A stretch of 10,046 nucleotides of DNA from an uncultured Porphyromonadaceae bacterium (GTDB taxonomy: Bacteria; Bacteroidota; Bacteroidia; Bacteroidales; Muribaculaceae): the NCBI GenBank assembly GCA_905193485.1, contig CAJJOX010000073.1, positions 1 through 10,046 on the forward strand, given 5' to 3'. Positions 7,537 through 10,046 of the stretch are shown in pieces (positions within the stretch are counted from its first letter, which is position 1; the number at the start of each line of letters is the position of its first letter). Made by a program: the position numbers and the translations under genes. The notes under the pieces were generated by a model that saw only the letters and a list, made by a program, of their open reading frames with translations, ran no database searches and was not told the origin of the DNA.

Positions 7537-7570
7537 GCTCCGCCACGCAAAAATGGCGGAGCACTTTTTT
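7537..7570 (+). terminator. Intrinsic terminator after manA
   Basis: A perfect 9-bp GC-rich stem, GCTCCGCCA (7537-7545) with TGGCGGAGC (7554-7562), has an 8-nt loop and is followed by AC and a run of seven T. It lies 35 nt after the manA stop and separates manA from the next gene. Confidence 0.9.
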
Positions 7571-7609
7571 ATGAGACAGACATAATAGAATACACGTAAA
7601 ATCCATAAA

Positions 7610-9184
7610 ATGAAACGTTTCATCACATCCATCATGGCTGGCTTTCTTTGCTTTGCCGCCGGTCATTCGGAAAATATCGTAATGAAGACTCCGGGATGGT
7701 TTACCGACCCTATACGCGCCGGACATCCATTGTTCCCGGACAGTCTTGTCTTATCGACTGATGCGGAAGAACTCGAAATTCCGAGCATAGGCATGCTGGG
7801 GCGCTTTGGCGACTACAGCAAGTTTCCGAAACTTCGCAAAATCACGTTCAACGATGTCGATTATATTCCAGGCGGCCTGCTCAGCGGGTTACCGAATCTT
7901 GAGGAAGTGGTGTTCAACGGCATGGTCGGCCATTTCGACTGCACGCTTATTTCCGACTGCCCGAAACTTAAATCAATAATCTTCAAAGGGCCGGTTTCCT
8001 CAACCGGCGGCCCGGGATTTCTATACAAACTTCCGGGTCTTGAAAGTGTAGTTTTCGAAAGTATCGTCGTAAATCTCGGCATAGAGGTCGATGATCAGGA
8101 TCTCTGCCCCGGGCTGTCCGGCATAACGAATCACGGCGCGTTTCTTAAGGTTTATAATGACAGCGTGACTCCGGCTGCATCAATCGAACAGCTGAAAGGC
8201 AATCCGCGATTGATCGCCGATATGGAACGCATTGCGCGATGGGAGTCGGAAGTGCTGAGAGCCAAGGATCCGAAATGGATGCGCCGATATCAATATGAGG
8301 CAGCGAAAACACTCCAACCCATTCTGGCTGCGGCCGGCAGCGCAATGGCGGATAGTCTGAAAGCTTCGATGGAATATGCCTGGAATCTGGGCGACGATGT
8401 CAAGACCGAACTTGAAATACTGAAAGAATCGGCGGCCTACGCCCCTGACTCCGCTATGAATATCCGGTTTGAATATGCCACACCCGCCGACAGCCTGCTG
8501 ACTTTGTCGCGCGAGCGCTTCAATCTCGACAGTATCGCCGGTAACGGCGATGACATAAGCCGAATAAAGAATCTGCTCTACTGGGTTCATGACAATATCC
8601 GCCATGACGGCAGCAACGGACTTGCACCCGGAGCACGAAATCTGCGCAACACATACGACAGCGCCCGTCGCGACAGTTGCGGCTACAATTGTCGTGCTCT
8701 CGCCATCTGCCTTACAGAAGCTCTTCTTGCCGAAGGCATCCCCGCAAGATACATCACCTGTCTGCCAAAAGCATGGGACACAGACAATGACTGCCATGTG
8801 ATATGCGTGGCATGGAGCGAATCATTAGGCAAATGGGTGTGGGTTGACCCTACGTTTGCGGCTTTCGTGACCGACGAAAACGGTCTTATGCTCCACCCCG
8901 GAGAGGTGAGATACAGGATACAGCACGACTTGCCCGTAGTCTTAAACAAAGATGCCAACTGGAACAACAAATGGCCTGAAACTCAGGATGAATATATCGA
9001 TTACTATATGGCAAAAAACCTTTATATCCTACAGACCAACACTTTCAATCAGGCCGAGCCGGAAGGTGAAAGCACACACAGACAAGGCCACCACATAGCT
9101 CTTGTCCCGCAAGGCATAAGTTATCCGAACTCCAATTATAACACTACCGATGAACAGTGGTTTTGGCAGCCACCGGTGAAATGA
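7610..9184 (+). CDS. Secreted leucine-rich-repeat protein with transglutaminase-like domain
   Basis: The 524-residue protein has a signal peptide (about residues 1-20) without a clear lipobox. Residues ~45-160 hold BspA-type leucine-rich repeats, with recurring 'LPNLEEVVFNG', 'CPKLKSIIFKG' and 'LPGLESVVFES' units spaced about 23-25 residues apart. A helical linker follows (~190-300). Residues ~315-420 form a transglutaminase/cysteine-protease-like core with a complete candidate triad: Cys361 in YNCRALA, His396 in DCHVICVAW and Asp413 in WVDPTF, plus GIPARY (376-381). Such secreted domains may cross-link or hydrolyse amide bonds in proteins or peptides; no substrate can be read from the sequence. 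The ~105 residues after the core match nothing I recognise. No consensus promoter is visible in the 40 bp after the manA terminator. It ends 4 bp from the end of the convergent CPBP gene. Confidence 0.85.
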   Translation: MKRFITSIMAGFLCFAAGHSENIVMKTPGWFTDPIRAGHPLFPDSLVLSTDAEELEIPSIGMLGRFGDYSKFPKLRKITFNDVDYIPGGLLSGLPNLEEVVFNGMVGHFDCTLISDCPKLKSIIFKGPVSSTGGPGFLYKLPGLESVVFESIVVNLGIEVDDQDLCPGLSGITNHGAFLKVYNDSVTPAASIEQLKGNPRLIADMERIARWESEVLRAKDPKWMRRYQYEAAKTLQPILAAAGSAMADSLKASMEYAWNLGDDVKTELEILKESAAYAPDSAMNIRFEYATPADSLLTLSRERFNLDSIAGNGDDISRIKNLLYWVHDNIRHDGSNGLAPGARNLRNTYDSARRDSCGYNCRALAICLTEALLAEGIPARYITCLPKAWDTDNDCHVICVAWSESLGKWVWVDPTFAAFVTDENGLMLHPGEVRYRIQHDLPVVLNKDANWNNKWPETQDEYIDYYMAKNLYILQTNTFNQAEPEGESTHRQGHHIALVPQGISYPNSNYNTTDEQWFWQPPVK

Positions 9185-9188
9185 CGAA

Positions 9189-9965
9189 TCATAACTGCCA
9201 TACGGGATAGCTGAAAACCTTTGAGCCGTTTCTCCGTTTATGCCGGACCGTCATTGCAATGGCCAGCAGGATACTTGCGACACGCGCTATATTTGAGATC
9301 AAGCCACCGGCCGCGACCTCCGTGCCCTCCATTGTAAAAACAAACCATGCCATATTCATCAAAATATGCAGCCCGACAGGAATCCATAGATTGAAATTCC
9401 ATTCAACATATATCCAACTGAAATATAATGCGCCTATAAACGTCACGCCGAAAGCCGCAAGAGCCGAAACCACATCGTGACCCTGATAAAGATGCTGGCT
9501 CCCGAAATAGAGCGCCGGCAATATTACGGCCCAGAAGAATCCCGTTTTTGCATAGCGGAAAAGTAATCCGAACATAAATGCCCGGCACACAAGTTCCTCC
9601 GTGAATCCGGCGATAATACATTTATGATATATTTTAAAGAACGATACATCGGCATTGAAACTGCCGAAAATGGGAAATATCAGATAAAGAGGCAGCACAC
9701 AAAGAAGCGCGATTCCAAAACCTTTTAGAATATTACCATCAAGTCCAAGAAAAGAAAATATTTTTTTCGGTTTAACGGCAACCGCTGTCAGAATAAGCAC
9801 CGACAGAGTGAGAAGCACCGCTCTTATCGACTGACCCAATATGGTTGTTCTTGAAATATCGAGTAGGTCTATTACTTTGCCTGTATTACGCCAAATGAAG
9901 TGGACCACTATACCTGCAAAAATGGCAAATAAAATTTTTGCGGCTTTTGAAGTGAGATTAAGCAT
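9189..9965 (-). CDS. CPBP-family (CAAX-like) intramembrane metalloprotease
   Basis: The 258-residue, strongly hydrophobic protein has about seven or eight predicted membrane spans and a short basic C-terminal tail (about 240-258). The three CPBP/ABI motifs are intact: E123-E124-x3-R128 in FTEELVCRAF, F154-x3-H158 in FGSQH and H200-x3-N204 in HILMN, the expected metal and catalytic site. Family members include Rce1-type prenyl-protein proteases and bacterial bacteriocin-immunity-linked proteins; the substrate here is unknown. I chose the ATG at 9965. A longer in-frame version starting at a TTG at 10007 adds 14 residues, but that codon sits inside a perfect palindrome and overlaps a possible promoter. 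The gene is more A/T-rich than its neighbours. It is convergent with the transglutaminase-like gene, with no terminator visible between them. Confidence 0.85.
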   Translation of the reverse strand: MLNLTSKAAKILFAIFAGIVVHFIWRNTGKVIDLLDISRTTILGQSIRAVLLTLSVLILTAVAVKPKKIFSFLGLDGNILKGFGIALLCVLPLYLIFPIFGSFNADVSFFKIYHKCIIAGFTEELVCRAFMFGLLFRYAKTGFFWAVILPALYFGSQHLYQGHDVVSALAAFGVTFIGALYFSWIYVEWNFNLWIPVGLHILMNMAWFVFTMEGTEVAAGGLISNIARVASILLAIAMTVRHKRRNGSKVFSYPVWQL

Positions 9966-9976
9966 GTAACGATAAA

Positions 9977-10007
9977 CAACAATAAATGAACTTTTAGTAG
10001 ATGACAA
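9977..10007 (-). promoter_or_regulatory. Possible promoter for the CPBP gene
   Basis: On the minus strand, TTG (10007-10005) is followed after 20 nt by TATTGTTG (9984-9977), one mismatch from TAnnTTTG. The spacing equals that of the other promoters in the window. Transcription would then start only about 5 nt before the ATG at 9965, a nearly leaderless message, so the call is tentative. Confidence 0.35.
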
Positions 10008-10023
10008 AAATTAATTTTTGTCA
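10002..10023. repeat. Perfect 22-bp AT-rich palindrome
   Basis: TGACAAAAATT (10002-10012) is followed directly by its exact reverse complement AATTTTTGTCA (10013-10023), with no central gap. It covers the TTG of the possible CPBP promoter, making it a candidate operator for a dimeric regulator. With no loop bases it would form a poorer RNA hairpin than a typical terminator. Confidence 0.65.
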
Positions 10024-10046
10024 GTTATATGATTGATTTTTAATTA

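Noticed and set aside
1..10046. CRISPR array, tRNA, rRNA, insertion sequence or attachment site
   Set aside because: No regularly spaced repeats, no cloverleaf-like or rRNA-like stretch, no transposase or integrase frame and no flanking inverted repeats were seen when reading both strands.

Overview
The window looks like a chromosomal segment of a Bacteroidales bacterium, probably a gut lineage such as Muribaculaceae. The phylum call rests on three things seen here: promoters of the Bacteroidetes type (TTG, 20 nt, then TAnnTTTG) in front of several genes, A/T-rich start regions without Shine-Dalgarno sequences, and protein families typical of the phylum (a T9SS-like C-terminal domain, a BspA-type leucine-rich-repeat protein, a long PPi-dependent phosphofructokinase). 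The family-level guess is inference.

Layout. Positions 1-206 are non-coding and hold a strong hairpin that probably ends the leftward operon. From 2158 down to 207, on the minus strand, a small secreted protein with a T9SS-like C-terminal domain is coupled by a TAATG overlap to a secreted CotH-family atypical kinase. A short divergent region (2159-2334) carries one good promoter per direction. On the plus strand, kdsB (CMP-KDO synthetase, outer-membrane LPS core) is coupled by an ATGA overlap to an M16-fold protein (to 4433) that has lost the zinc-binding motif but keeps the Arg/Tyr pair. Next come two separately promoted sugar-phosphate genes: PPi-dependent phosphofructokinase (4580-6226) and class I mannose-6-phosphate isomerase (6521-7501), the latter closed by a clean intrinsic terminator. 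The right end has a secreted leucine-rich-repeat/transglutaminase-like protein (7610-9184), running tail to tail into a minus-strand CPBP-family membrane protease that begins near the right edge beside a perfect 22-bp palindrome.

How the genes fit together. Most of the window serves the cell envelope and central sugar metabolism. PfP and ManA both act on fructose-6-phosphate: PfP moves it into or out of glycolysis using pyrophosphate, and ManA links it to mannose-6-phosphate and so to GDP-sugars. KdsB activates KDO for LPS. The CotH pair, the leucine-rich-repeat/transglutaminase protein and the CPBP protease point to the secreted or membrane compartment. I see no transposase, integrase, phage gene, CRISPR array, tRNA or rRNA. 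No clearly new multi-gene system is evident; the best leads are the CotH kinase with its coupled CTD protein, the zinc-less M16 protein tied to kdsB, and the repeat and palindrome elements at the manA and CPBP promoters.
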